DNA of 64,000 nt from Pseudomonas paraversuta (GTDB taxonomy: Bacteria > Pseudomonadota > Gammaproteobacteria > Pseudomonadales > Pseudomonadaceae), in NCBI RefSeq assembly GCF_904063065.1, contig NZ_CAJFCL010000007.1:186001-250000 (forward strand), read 5' to 3'. Both the position numbers and the translations under genes were made by a program. Below, one piece after another: positions 1 through 7,858 of this stretch. The notes beneath the pieces are model-generated. The model made no database searches. It was not told where the DNA came from and was given only the letters and a program-made list of their open reading frames with translations. Every line of letters starts with the position of its first letter. The first letter of the stretch is position 1.

Positions 1-20
1 ACCTGGATTTCTTCACTCAT
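1..20 (-). CDS. roxR: RoxR response regulator, first codons only
   Basis: Only the first codons (MSEEIQ..) lie in the window; the gene runs off the left edge. The ATG overlaps the end of the upstream sensor kinase gene by 8 bases (stop at 13-15, ATG at 18-20, minus strand), the arrangement expected for translationally coupled roxS-roxR. The identity rests on the neighbour and on the match of the first residues to what I remember of RoxR/RegA-type regulators. The receiver and Fis-type HTH domains cannot be seen here. Confidence 0.6.
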
Positions 21-1275
21 TTTCGTTTCCTCGGGCGACACGTGGCAGGCGCAGCTCGGTGAGCGTGCCGCCATCCTCGTGACTGTAGAGTTTTACCGAG
101 CCGCCGGCGCGTGTCACGCTGGCTTTGCTCAAGAATAGGCCCAGGCCGAAACCTTTGCCCTTGGTGGTAAAAAAAGGTTTGCCGATTTGCTCGGCGATGG
201 CCAACGGTACACCCGGACCGTGGTCGCGAATACTGATCGTCAAATCCACGGCATCCCAGTCCAGGCAAACCTCCAGCCCTTCAGGGCAGGCATCCGCTGC
301 ATTGTTCAACAAGTTGAGCAATGCCTGGGTCAGATCGGGGGGCGGTGCCATACGCGGAACCGGCGCGTGTCCCAGGCAGTGAAAACGATAGGTCGCTTCC
401 GGGCGCATCAAGTGCCAGCGATTCAAGGCTTCGTTCAGCCAGTCGGTAACATCCTGCTCTTCAATGGCCAGGCGGCGATTGGCTTCGGCGGCACGTACTA
501 ACTGCTGCAACGTCTCTTTGCATAATTTGACCTGGTCCTGCAGCACGCTCAGATCATCCTGCAGCTCCGGATCGAGGTGATCGCGGCGCATCTCTTTGAT
601 CAGCACGCTCATGGTCGACAAGGGCGTCCCCAACTCATGGGCCGCACCTGCCGCCTGGGTGGCGACCGCAAGCAATTGCTGGTCGCGCAAACCTTCTTCA
701 CGGCGCAGGGCGCGCAGTTCTTCCTGACGGCGCAGCTCATGGGCCATTTTCGTGGCAAAAAAAGTGATCACTGCCGCTGATAACGCAAAGCTCAGCCACA
801 TGCCGTAGATCTGCAGCTTTTCGCGGAAGAAGGCGCCCGCATCCAGCGGGTAGGACTGCATCATCAATAGGGTGTACAGCGCCAGGGCGATGCCGGAGAG
901 CACCACGGAAAAACGCCAGGGCAGCGTCACTGCGGCAATGGTCAGGGGCACCAGATAGTACGAGACAAACGGATTGGTCGAGCCGCCCGAGAAATACAGC
1001 AATGCACTGTGAATAAACAGGTCGCACGCCAGTTGCAACGCGTACTCCAGTTCAGTCACCGGCCATGTGGTACGCAGCCGGATAGCGGTAAACGCACACA
1101 ACAGCATGGAAAACCCGAGGGTCACACTCAGCTGGAACCAGGGCAGCGGCAGCAGATCGAATGCGTAGGCAATACCGACGGAACCTGCCTGCGCGGCCAG
1201 CACCAGAGTGCGGATAAGGGTAAGACGCCAGAGGTTTTGGCGTGTTTCTGACAATAACTGTACGGGGGCGAGCAT
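13..1275 (-). CDS. roxS: RoxS/RegB-type redox sensor histidine kinase
   Basis: 420 aa inner-membrane sensor kinase. The N-terminal half is a bundle of hydrophobic segments containing GGSTNPF (residues about 97-103), the quinone-binding heptapeptide of RegB/PrrB kinases. The phosphoacceptor lies in AAHELGTPLS (His213). A Cys follows 39 residues later (Cys252), almost the spacing of the redox-active Cys of RegB. C-terminal ATPase motifs are present (NLLNNAADA, DHGPGV, GLGLFLSK). In Pseudomonas RoxSR senses respiratory electron flow and controls the cyanide-insensitive oxidase. Start chosen at MLAPVQ because AGGAG precedes it; a longer frame reaches 1362 without a Shine-Dalgarno site. Overlaps roxR by 8 bases. 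Confidence 0.9.
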   Translation of the reverse strand: MLAPVQLLSETRQNLWRLTLIRTLVLAAQAGSVGIAYAFDLLPLPWFQLSVTLGFSMLLCAFTAIRLRTTWPVTELEYALQLACDLFIHSALLYFSGGSTNPFVSYYLVPLTIAAVTLPWRFSVVLSGIALALYTLLMMQSYPLDAGAFFREKLQIYGMWLSFALSAAVITFFATKMAHELRRQEELRALRREEGLRDQQLLAVATQAAGAAHELGTPLSTMSVLIKEMRRDHLDPELQDDLSVLQDQVKLCKETLQQLVRAAEANRRLAIEEQDVTDWLNEALNRWHLMRPEATYRFHCLGHAPVPRMAPPPDLTQALLNLLNNAADACPEGLEVCLDWDAVDLTISIRDHGPGVPLAIAEQIGKPFFTTKGKGFGLGLFLSKASVTRAGGSVKLYSHEDGGTLTELRLPRVARGNENE

Positions 1276-1587
1276 GAGCTCTCCTGATGAGCGCTGCAGG
1301 CGAATCGCCGGGAGTATAACCAAGCAGGCGACCTGACAGACAGAAGTGCGGCAAACGGCCACAGTGTATTTGTCAGAAAACAGGCTAACAGCCCCTCAAC
1401 CCGCAGGAGCGAGCTTGCTCGCGAGCCTGGATCCAGCAGCGAAGAACTCGCGAACAAGCTCGCTCCTGCATACGGCTGGAAGATGTATTGAAAATGTAAC
1501 TGGGCGAACTGATGGCCACTCTCTACAGTCTTAAGGATCTGACGCAGCTGGCACGACTGGACTGCGTTCCCCACCCCAGGAGCCTTT
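1276..1587. other. Intergenic region between roxS and the SIMPL gene
   Basis: 312 bases without a gene. It must hold the divergent promoters of roxS and the SIMPL-domain gene. The recognisable content is a REP pair at 1402-1470. No convincing -35/-10 pair was picked out by eye. Confidence 0.6.
1402..1470. repeat. REP pair (GAGCGAGCTTGCTCGCGA type)
   Basis: Two palindromic units in inverted orientation: GCAGGAGCGAGCTTGCTCGC (1404 on) and, 20 bases after it ends, CTCGCGAACAAGCTCGCTCC (1447 on). Typical bacterial interspersed palindromes of Pseudomonas; related copies lie near 27867, 35601, 39718, 49250 and 49365. Confidence 0.8.
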
Positions 1588-2301
1588 ATGTCTACTTTCC
1601 AGCCCACCGCTGCCCTTTTGACCCTGAGCCTCGGCGCACTTGCCAGCTTGCCAGCCCTGGCTGAAGAGGTTCATTACAATCAGGTGTCCTTGCGTGCCGA
1701 AGCCAGTCAGGAAGTGCCGCGCGACTTGATGATCGTGACCCTGTACACCGAAGCCCAGAACACCGACTCGGCCAAGCTGGCCGCAGAAATCACCACCGCG
1801 ATGAACAAGGCCATTGGCGAGGCCAAGCAAGTCAAGGCCGTGACCCTGCGCCAGGGCAATCGCAGCAGCTACCCCATCTATGACAACAAGACCCAGAAGA
1901 TCACCGGCTGGCGCGAGCGCGCCGAGCTACGCCTGGAGAGTACAGATTTTGCCGTACTGTCCAAGCTCACCGGCGATCTGATGCAAACCCTGAAAATGGG
2001 CAACATGCAGTTCACCGTCGCCAACGCCACCCGCAAAACCAGTGAAGACGCATTGCTCAAGGATGCCGTCAACGCATTCAAGGCCCGTGCTCAACTGGCC
2101 ACCGACGCACTGGGCGGCAAGGGTTACAAGATCGTCAACCTGAACCTCAACACCAACGGTTATCCGCAACCCTACATGCGCAGCGCGATGATGATGAAAG
2201 CCGCCGCACCGGCGATGGACGCCGCACCGACTCCCGATGTCGAAGCCGGCACCAGCGAAGTCAGCATGAGCGCCGATGGCGTGATTGAAGTCCAGATGTA
2301 A
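1588..2301 (+). CDS. SIMPL-domain (DUF541, YggE-like) periplasmic protein
   Basis: 237 aa. A signal peptide (about residues 1-25, ending ALA before EEV) exports it to the periplasm. The rest is a SIMPL domain: N-terminal strand with VPRDLMIVTLYTEAQ, a mid region RQGNRSSYPIYDNKTQKITGW, and C-terminal VSMSADGVIEVQM. The biochemical role of the family is unsettled; YggE has been linked to oxidative stress. A Met/Ala-rich stretch (MRSAMMMKAAAPAMDAAP, about 191-208) is a linker before the last strand. Single gene, followed by a clear terminator. In P. aeruginosa a homologue sits at the same place beside roxSR and the dpp genes (from memory). Confidence 0.85.
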   Translation: MSTFQPTAALLTLSLGALASLPALAEEVHYNQVSLRAEASQEVPRDLMIVTLYTEAQNTDSAKLAAEITTAMNKAIGEAKQVKAVTLRQGNRSSYPIYDNKTQKITGWRERAELRLESTDFAVLSKLTGDLMQTLKMGNMQFTVANATRKTSEDALLKDAVNAFKARAQLATDALGGKGYKIVNLNLNTNGYPQPYMRSAMMMKAAAPAMDAAPTPDVEAGTSEVSMSADGVIEVQM

Positions 2302-2321
2302 TAAGTCCCCGACGCAACACC

Positions 2322-2365
2322 AAAAGCCCTTGCCGTGCTCACGCCGCAAGGGCTTTTGCGTTTTC
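2322..2365 (+). terminator. Rho-independent terminator of the SIMPL gene
   Basis: 11-bp inverted repeat AAAAGCCCTTG / CAAGGGCTTTT (2322-2332 and 2347-2357) separated by 14 bases, followed by GCGTTTTC. It lies 21 bases after the stop codon. Confidence 0.85.
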
Positions 2366-2720
2366 AGGAGCCGCACCCGGAACATACGGATGAACAATCG
2401 GATAAATCCTACATCCCCAATCAGCACTGGCTGACATCTTTTCCCGACTGAAATCCAGATAAGTAACAGCCCGCTCCATACCAGTGCAGAGCAGCACCCG
2501 AAATGTCGCATACGTGTAACTAAATGAGTCGAAAAACGCCACGCAAACGATCAAATGCGCCAGAAGTTATACATAAGCGACATTCTTGTACGATCGTTCC
2601 ACGTTTTATCGGTTCGTTGGCCTACGCATATTGCATTGGGTATGGGCTGTGCATAAGTATCGCCGGGTCGACTCACAAGGTCGCCCTCAAACCAAAAATG
2701 ACAAAAATCATGAGGTCACC
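2366..2720. other. Leader/promoter region of the dpp locus
   Basis: About 355 bases without a plausible gene, between the terminator and the first dppA. It is more AT-rich than its surroundings and should contain the promoter. GAGGT at 2713-2717 is the ribosome site for the 2721 start. The longer open frame from 2586 has no such site and would put 45 residues before a perfect signal peptide, so I rejected it. Confidence 0.6.
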
Positions 2721-4346
2721 ATGTTCAAACACGCGGTCATTCCGTTTCTAGTGGGCGCCAGCCTGCTCGCCAGTGCACCTTTCGCCCAGGCGGCGACCAA
2801 TCTGGTGTTTTGCTCCGAAGGCAGCCCGGCCGGTTTTGACCCGGGTCAGTACACCACTGGTACTGACTTCGATGCATCAGCAGAAACCATCTATAACCGC
2901 CTGAGCCAGTTCGAACGTGGAGGCACCAACGTTGAGCCCGGCCTGGCCACCAGCTGGGACATTTCGCCGGACAACCTGACCTACACCTTCCACCTGCGCG
3001 ATGGGGTCAAGTTTCACACCACCCCTTATTTCAAGCCTACGCGCGATTTCAACGCCGATGACGTGCTCTTCACCTTCAACCGCATGCTCGATAAAGACAT
3101 GCCGTTCCGTAAGGCCTACCCCACCGAATTCCCTTATTTCACCGACATGGGCATGGATAAAAACATCGCCAAGGTGGAAAAAATCGATGACAAGACCGTC
3201 AAGTTCACGCTGAACACGGTTGATGCTGCGTTTATCCAGAACATGGCGATGCACTTTGCATCCATAGGCTCTGCCGAGTACGCCGACAAACTGCTCAAGG
3301 AAGGCAAGCCTTCCGATATCAATCAAAAGCCGATCGGCACCGGGCCTTTTGTATTCAAGAGCTACCAGAAAGACTCCAACATCCGCTACACCGGCAACAA
3401 GGATTACTGGAAGCCTGAAGACGTCAAAATCGACAACCTGATCTTCGCCATCACCACTGACCCGTCAGTGCGCATCCAGAAGCTGAAAAAGAACGAATGC
3501 CAGGTCACCATTTACCCGCGCCCGGCTGACCTCGCGGCACTTAAAGCCGACAAAGACCTGCAGATGCCCGAAAAGCCTGGGTTCAACGTCGGCTATATCG
3601 CTTACAACGTCATGGACAAGATCAAGGGCAGCAACGAACCCAACCCGATGGCCCTGCTCAAGGTGCGACAGGCACTGGACATGGCGGTAAACAAACAGCA
3701 AATCATTGATTCGGTATATCAGGGGGCGGGGCAATTGGCGGTTAACGGAATGCCGCCCACCCAGTGGTCTTATGACGACACGATCAAGGACGCGCCCTAC
3801 AACCCTGAGAAAGCCAAAGAGCTGCTCAAGGAAGCAGGCATCAAGGAGGGCACCGAAATCACCCTGTGGGCCATGCCGGTTCAACGCCCCTACAACCCCA
3901 ACGCCAAGCTGATGGCTGAAATGCTGCAGTCGGACTGGAGCAAGATTGGCATCAAGGCCAAGATCATGACCTACGAATGGGGCGAGTACATCAAGCGTTC
4001 CAAGGGCGGTGAAAACGGTGCGATGCTGATTGGCTGGAGCGGCGACAACGGTGACCCGGACAACTGGCTCGGTACGCTGTTCGGTTGCGATGCCATTGAA
4101 GGCAACAACTTCTCCAAGTGGTGCAATCCAGAGTTCGACAAGCTGATCAAGACTGCCAAGGCCACCACCGACGTGGCTGAGCGCACCAAGCTGTACAAAC
4201 AGGCGCAGCACCTTCTCAAAGAGCAGGTTCCGATGACACCTATCGCCCACTCGACGGTGTATCAACCGATGCGCAGCACCGTCCAGGACTTCAAAATCAG
4301 CCCCCTTGGCCTGACGTCCTTCTACGGCGTAGGCATCAGCAAATAA
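2721..4346 (+). CDS. dppA: DppA-like periplasmic peptide-binding protein (copy 1)
   Basis: 541 aa, family 5 extracellular solute-binding protein delivering di/tripeptides to the DppBCDF importer. Signal peptide at residues 1-29 (cut after AQA). The family signature runs through the lobes: NLVFCSEGSPAGFDP at the mature N-terminus, YTFHLRDGVKFH, GTGPF, and WSGDNGDPDNW (about 439-449), whose Asp in DppA binds the ligand amino group. Very similar to the next gene but with about eight extra residues near 3610-3660 (MDKIKGSNEPNPMALLKV against QHKPFDQLQV). First gene of the dpp locus. Which peptide set each copy prefers cannot be read from sequence. Confidence 0.9.
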   Translation: MFKHAVIPFLVGASLLASAPFAQAATNLVFCSEGSPAGFDPGQYTTGTDFDASAETIYNRLSQFERGGTNVEPGLATSWDISPDNLTYTFHLRDGVKFHTTPYFKPTRDFNADDVLFTFNRMLDKDMPFRKAYPTEFPYFTDMGMDKNIAKVEKIDDKTVKFTLNTVDAAFIQNMAMHFASIGSAEYADKLLKEGKPSDINQKPIGTGPFVFKSYQKDSNIRYTGNKDYWKPEDVKIDNLIFAITTDPSVRIQKLKKNECQVTIYPRPADLAALKADKDLQMPEKPGFNVGYIAYNVMDKIKGSNEPNPMALLKVRQALDMAVNKQQIIDSVYQGAGQLAVNGMPPTQWSYDDTIKDAPYNPEKAKELLKEAGIKEGTEITLWAMPVQRPYNPNAKLMAEMLQSDWSKIGIKAKIMTYEWGEYIKRSKGGENGAMLIGWSGDNGDPDNWLGTLFGCDAIEGNNFSKWCNPEFDKLIKTAKATTDVAERTKLYKQAQHLLKEQVPMTPIAHSTVYQPMRSTVQDFKISPLGLTSFYGVGISK

Positions 4347-4446
4347 AAGCACTGGCGAGTGCGGCCTGAATGGCGCACTCGCTTGCCTGCCAGGACAACG
4401 GAAATCCCCCTCATCTTGAAGCTGCTGCGTACTGACGCAGAGGCTA

Positions 4447-4515
4447 TAGGACGTCGAGACGTTTCCTACGTGATTGTCAGGCCTGGCGCATTTACGGCTG
4501 CAGGCCGACGTCCTA
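4447..4515 (+). repeat. Inverted repeat between the two dppA copies
   Basis: TAGGACGTCG (4447-4456) and CGACGTCCTA (4506-4515) form a perfect 10-bp inverted repeat with a 49-base interval in the 295-base gap after dppA copy 1. No T-run follows, so it is not a normal intrinsic terminator. It may be an mRNA structure or a degenerate REP element. Confidence 0.5.
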
Positions 4516-4641
4516 ACGTCGAGGTACAGCAAGTTTATTGCGCAGGGTGCGGCTCTCTGGCTGATGCTACCGAACCACTGAACAGCCCAGCCCACGGCGC
4601 GCGTTCAGGGACCAAAAACAAAAAAAAGGATTGGGAACGCC

Positions 4642-6240
4642 ATGCGCAACCCACTGGTTTTATCTGTGCTATTGAGCGCCGGCGTACTTGCCGGCAGCCC
4701 GCTCGCGAACGCCGCCAACAGCCTGGTGTTCTGCTCCGAAGGCAGCCCGGCCGGTTTTGATACTGCGCAATACACCACCGCCACCGACAACGACGCGGCC
4801 GAACCCATTTACAACCGCCTGGCCGAATTTGAAAAAGGCGGCACTGCTGCCGGTCCGGCGCTGGCCACCCGCTGGGATATTTCCGAAGACGGCCTGACCT
4901 ACACCTTCCATCTGCGCGACGGGGTCAAGTTTCACACCACCAAATGGTTCACCCCGACCCGTGATTTCAATGCCGATGACGTGCTGTTCACCTTCAACCG
5001 CATGCTCAGCGCCGACCATCCCTTCCGTAAGGCCTACCCGACCGAATTCCCGTATTTCACCGGGATGAGCCTGGACAAGAACATCGCCAGCGTCGAAAAG
5101 ACCGACCCGATGACCGTGATCATGAAACTCAACTCGGTGGACGCGGCGTTCATCCAGAACCTGGCCATGAGCTTTGCCTCGATCCTGTCGGCCGAATACG
5201 CCGACCAGTTGCTCAAGACCGGCAAGCCCAGCGACATCAACCAGAAACCTGTGGGCACCGGGCCGTACGTATTTCAGCGCTATCAAAAAGACTCGAACAT
5301 TCGCTACGCGGCCAACAAGGATTACTGGAAGCCGGACCAGGTCAAACTCGACAACCTGATTTTCTCGATCAACGTCGACGCGTCTGCGCGCATGCAAAAA
5401 CTGCGTAAAAACGAATGTCAGGTTTCCCTTAGCCCGCGCCCTGCGGACGTGGCAGCCCTCAAGGCCGACCCCAAGCTGCAAGTCATCGAAAAGCCGGGCT
5501 TCAACCTGGGCTACATCGCCTACAACGTGCAACACAAGCCCTTCGACCAGCTGCAAGTGCGTCAGGCGCTGGACATGGCGGTCAACAAGGACGCCATCCT
5601 CAAGGCGGTTTACCAGGGCGCCGGGCAAAAAGCGGTCAACGCCATGCCGCCAACGCAGTGGTCCTATGACGAAACCATTGTCGACGCACCTTATAACCCC
5701 GAAAAAGCCAAAGAGCTGCTGAAGGCCGCAGGCGTCAAGGAAGGCACCGAAATCACCCTGTGGGCCATGCCCGTACAGCGCCCGTACAACCCGAACGCCA
5801 AACTCATGGCTGAAATGCTGCAGTCGGACTGGGGCAAGATCGGGCTCAAGGTCAAGATCGTCAGCTATGAATGGGGCGAGTACATCAAGCGCACCAAAAA
5901 TGGCGAGCATGACATCAGCCTGATTGGCTGGACCGGTGACAACGGTGACCCGGACAACTGGCTCGGCACCCTGTACAGCTGCGATGCGATCGGCGGCAAC
6001 AACTACTCCATGTGGTGCAACAAGGAGTACGACACCCTGGTCAAGAACGCCAAGATCGTTACCGATCGCGACCAGCGCACAGTGCTCTACAAACAGGCCC
6101 AGCAATTGATCAAGCAACAGGTGCCGATGACTCCGATAGCGCACTCGACGGTCAACCAGCCGCTCAGCGCCAAGGTGGAAGGCTTCCAGGTCAGCCCGTT
6201 TGGTCGTAACGCCTTCTCCGGCGTGAGTCTCAACGACTAA
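4642..6240 (+). CDS. dppA: DppA-like periplasmic peptide-binding protein (copy 2)
   Basis: 532 aa, family 5 solute-binding protein. Signal peptide 1-24 (ANA before ANS). It shares long stretches with copy 1 (FCSEGSPAGFD, TYTFHLRDGVKFHTT, AMPVQRPYNPNAKLMAEML, GDNGDPDNW at about 432-440), so the two arose by duplication. The A-rich leader (AAAAACAAAAAAAAGG, about 4614-4629) reaches into the Shine-Dalgarno site and contains an AANAANAA Hfq/Crc-like motif, which would fit catabolite repression; that is inference. The gene is 295 bases after copy 1 and 164 bases before the porin gene. Confidence 0.9.
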   Translation: MRNPLVLSVLLSAGVLAGSPLANAANSLVFCSEGSPAGFDTAQYTTATDNDAAEPIYNRLAEFEKGGTAAGPALATRWDISEDGLTYTFHLRDGVKFHTTKWFTPTRDFNADDVLFTFNRMLSADHPFRKAYPTEFPYFTGMSLDKNIASVEKTDPMTVIMKLNSVDAAFIQNLAMSFASILSAEYADQLLKTGKPSDINQKPVGTGPYVFQRYQKDSNIRYAANKDYWKPDQVKLDNLIFSINVDASARMQKLRKNECQVSLSPRPADVAALKADPKLQVIEKPGFNLGYIAYNVQHKPFDQLQVRQALDMAVNKDAILKAVYQGAGQKAVNAMPPTQWSYDETIVDAPYNPEKAKELLKAAGVKEGTEITLWAMPVQRPYNPNAKLMAEMLQSDWGKIGLKVKIVSYEWGEYIKRTKNGEHDISLIGWTGDNGDPDNWLGTLYSCDAIGGNNYSMWCNKEYDTLVKNAKIVTDRDQRTVLYKQAQQLIKQQVPMTPIAHSTVNQPLSAKVEGFQVSPFGRNAFSGVSLND

Positions 6241-6312
6241 CTGCTCCGATTCGCTGCAACCTCGGCAGGCCACCTCCAGTGGCCCGCTGAAGTGTCGCCG
6301 ATCGTGCGCAGC

Positions 6313-6324
6313 GCAAACGTTTGC
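6313..6324. promoter_or_regulatory. Candidate LacI-family operator upstream of the porin
   Basis: GCAAACGTTTGC is a perfect 12-bp palindrome with the central CG and AAACGTTT core of LacI/GalR-family operators, 81 bases upstream of the porin ATG. A related half-site, AAAACGTT, follows at about 6333-6340. The binding protein is not known; the only LacI-family regulator in the window is FruR. Confidence 0.45.
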
Positions 6325-6404
6325 AATGCTTCAAAACGTTCCACAACAGCCGATTCAAACAAAAAAGAACGGCAATAAAAAAAGAAAGCCAAGGAGCCTC
6401 AACC

Positions 6405-7772
6405 ATGAAAGTCACAAGCAGCGCATTGTTAGCTTTATCCATCAGCGGCCTTGCCTCGATGGCAGTTGCTGAAGAATTCATCGCGACTGAACTTAAAACC
6501 GGCGCCAGCGCGCAAAGTGAAACCAAGGGTTTTGTTGAAGAGCAGACACTGGGCGGTACCACGCGTAACTGGTACGCCAACGAGCTCAAACGCCGTGATG
6601 ATCGCTTTACCTACAACCACAATGGCACCCGGGAAACCACTCCGCGCCGGATCAACTGGGTACAGGGCACCATCATCGACTACCGGTCGGGGTTCACTGA
6701 GGGTACCGTCGGTTTCAGCACCCAGGTCGCGGCTTACAACGCCGTTGCCCTTGACCGCGACGCCAAGGACATCGCCGGACCGAACAACCGCACCCTGACC
6801 CACAGCGATGGTGATGCTGTCGGTCAATGGAGCAAGCTGGGCCTGGCCAACCTCAGCGCCCGCATCTCCAACACCACGCTGACCGTAGGCCGACAGAACT
6901 TCAGCAGCCCGACCATCGACGTGATCGGCAACCGCGCATTGCCCTCCAGCTTCCAGGGCGTGGGATTGCACAGTGAAGAGTTCAACAACCTGTCCTTCGA
7001 CGCCGGCTCCTTCGATCGTGTATCGCCACGGACCGAGCAAAGCCTGAGCAAGTTCCGCAGTGAATACGGCGCCACCGGCGTAGAAACCGATCGCGCCAGT
7101 GTGGCCGGCCTTAACTACCAGCCGTTCAAAAATCTGAAAACCACGCTGTATGCCACCCACGTTGAAGATTTCTGGAACCAGTACTACTTCGGCGCCGTGC
7201 ACGACATCGGTGACAGCGCCGTACTGGGCCTGAACACCAACTTCAACTACTACAAGACCCTCGACACCGGCAGCAAGGCCCTGGGCAACATCAACAACGA
7301 CGCCTACAGCCTGGCCTTCGCCCTGAGCCACCAGGCTCATACCCTGTCGCTGTCATTCCAGCAAATCGTCGGTGACGAGTACTTCGACTACCTGCACGAA
7401 ACCAACGGCATTTACCTGGCCAACTCCTTGCTCTCGGACTTCAACGGCCCGAACGAGAAATCGCTGCAACTGGCCTACAGCATCAACATGGCGCAGTACG
7501 GCATCCCGGGTCTGAAGTTCAACGCCTACCACGCCCGTGGCTGGGACATTGACGGTACCCATTACAAGGGCACCGCCTATGACGTCAAGAACATGGACGG
7601 CGAAACCCACTACGAGTACAGCGTTGGCACGTCTTATGCTATCCAGAGCGGACCACTCAAGGCCACCGCGATCCGCGCGACCTATACCACGCACCGCGCC
7701 AGCAAAAACCAGTCTGACGGCAACATCAACGAGTTCCGTCTGGTAACAACCATTCCATTCAACATCCTTTAA
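6405..7772 (+). CDS. opdP: OprD-family outer-membrane porin (OpdP-like)
   Basis: 455 aa. Signal peptide MKVTSSALLALSISGLASMAVA, then an OprD-type 18-strand barrel: early EQTLGGTTRNWYANELKRRD, WVQGTIIDYRSGFTEGTVGF, LTVGRQNFSSPTIDVIGNR, and a C-terminal FNIL strand without terminal Phe. Position between peptide-binding genes and dppBCDF matches OpdP, the Gly-Glu dipeptide/carbapenem porin of P. aeruginosa, so the likely role is passage of small peptides through the outer membrane. Start at 6405 is set by AAGGAG at 6391-6396; the frame open from 6321 has no ribosome site. The leader carries AACAAAAA and AATAAAAA motifs like Hfq/Crc targets. The subfamily name rests on context. Confidence 0.85.
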   Translation: MKVTSSALLALSISGLASMAVAEEFIATELKTGASAQSETKGFVEEQTLGGTTRNWYANELKRRDDRFTYNHNGTRETTPRRINWVQGTIIDYRSGFTEGTVGFSTQVAAYNAVALDRDAKDIAGPNNRTLTHSDGDAVGQWSKLGLANLSARISNTTLTVGRQNFSSPTIDVIGNRALPSSFQGVGLHSEEFNNLSFDAGSFDRVSPRTEQSLSKFRSEYGATGVETDRASVAGLNYQPFKNLKTTLYATHVEDFWNQYYFGAVHDIGDSAVLGLNTNFNYYKTLDTGSKALGNINNDAYSLAFALSHQAHTLSLSFQQIVGDEYFDYLHETNGIYLANSLLSDFNGPNEKSLQLAYSINMAQYGIPGLKFNAYHARGWDIDGTHYKGTAYDVKNMDGETHYEYSVGTSYAIQSGPLKATAIRATYTTHRASKNQSDGNINEFRLVTTIPFNIL

Positions 7773-7791
7773 TCACCCGATTAAAAAACAA

Positions 7792-7823
7792 GGTTACGGC
7801 TGATCCGGGCATCAGCCGTAACC
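7792..7823 (+). repeat. Perfect 13-bp hairpin between porin and dppA copy 3
   Basis: GGTTACGGCTGAT (7792-7804), loop CCGGGC, ATCAGCCGTAACC (7811-7823). It is a very stable stem but CTCTAGCTGG follows instead of a T-run on the plus strand. The A-rich side is upstream (TTAAAAAACA), so a T-run exists only on the minus strand. It could be a processing or stabilising hairpin, or a partial attenuator separating porin from transporter expression. Confidence 0.7.
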
Positions 7824-7858
7824 CTCTAGCTGGTTCAAGCGATTGGAGAAGGGTTGCC

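Noticed and set aside
4669..6273. 534-aa open frame antisense to dppA copy 2
   Set aside because: Codon-bias shadow with no recognisable motif; similar long shadows oppose piuB, fruB, fruA and ispH.
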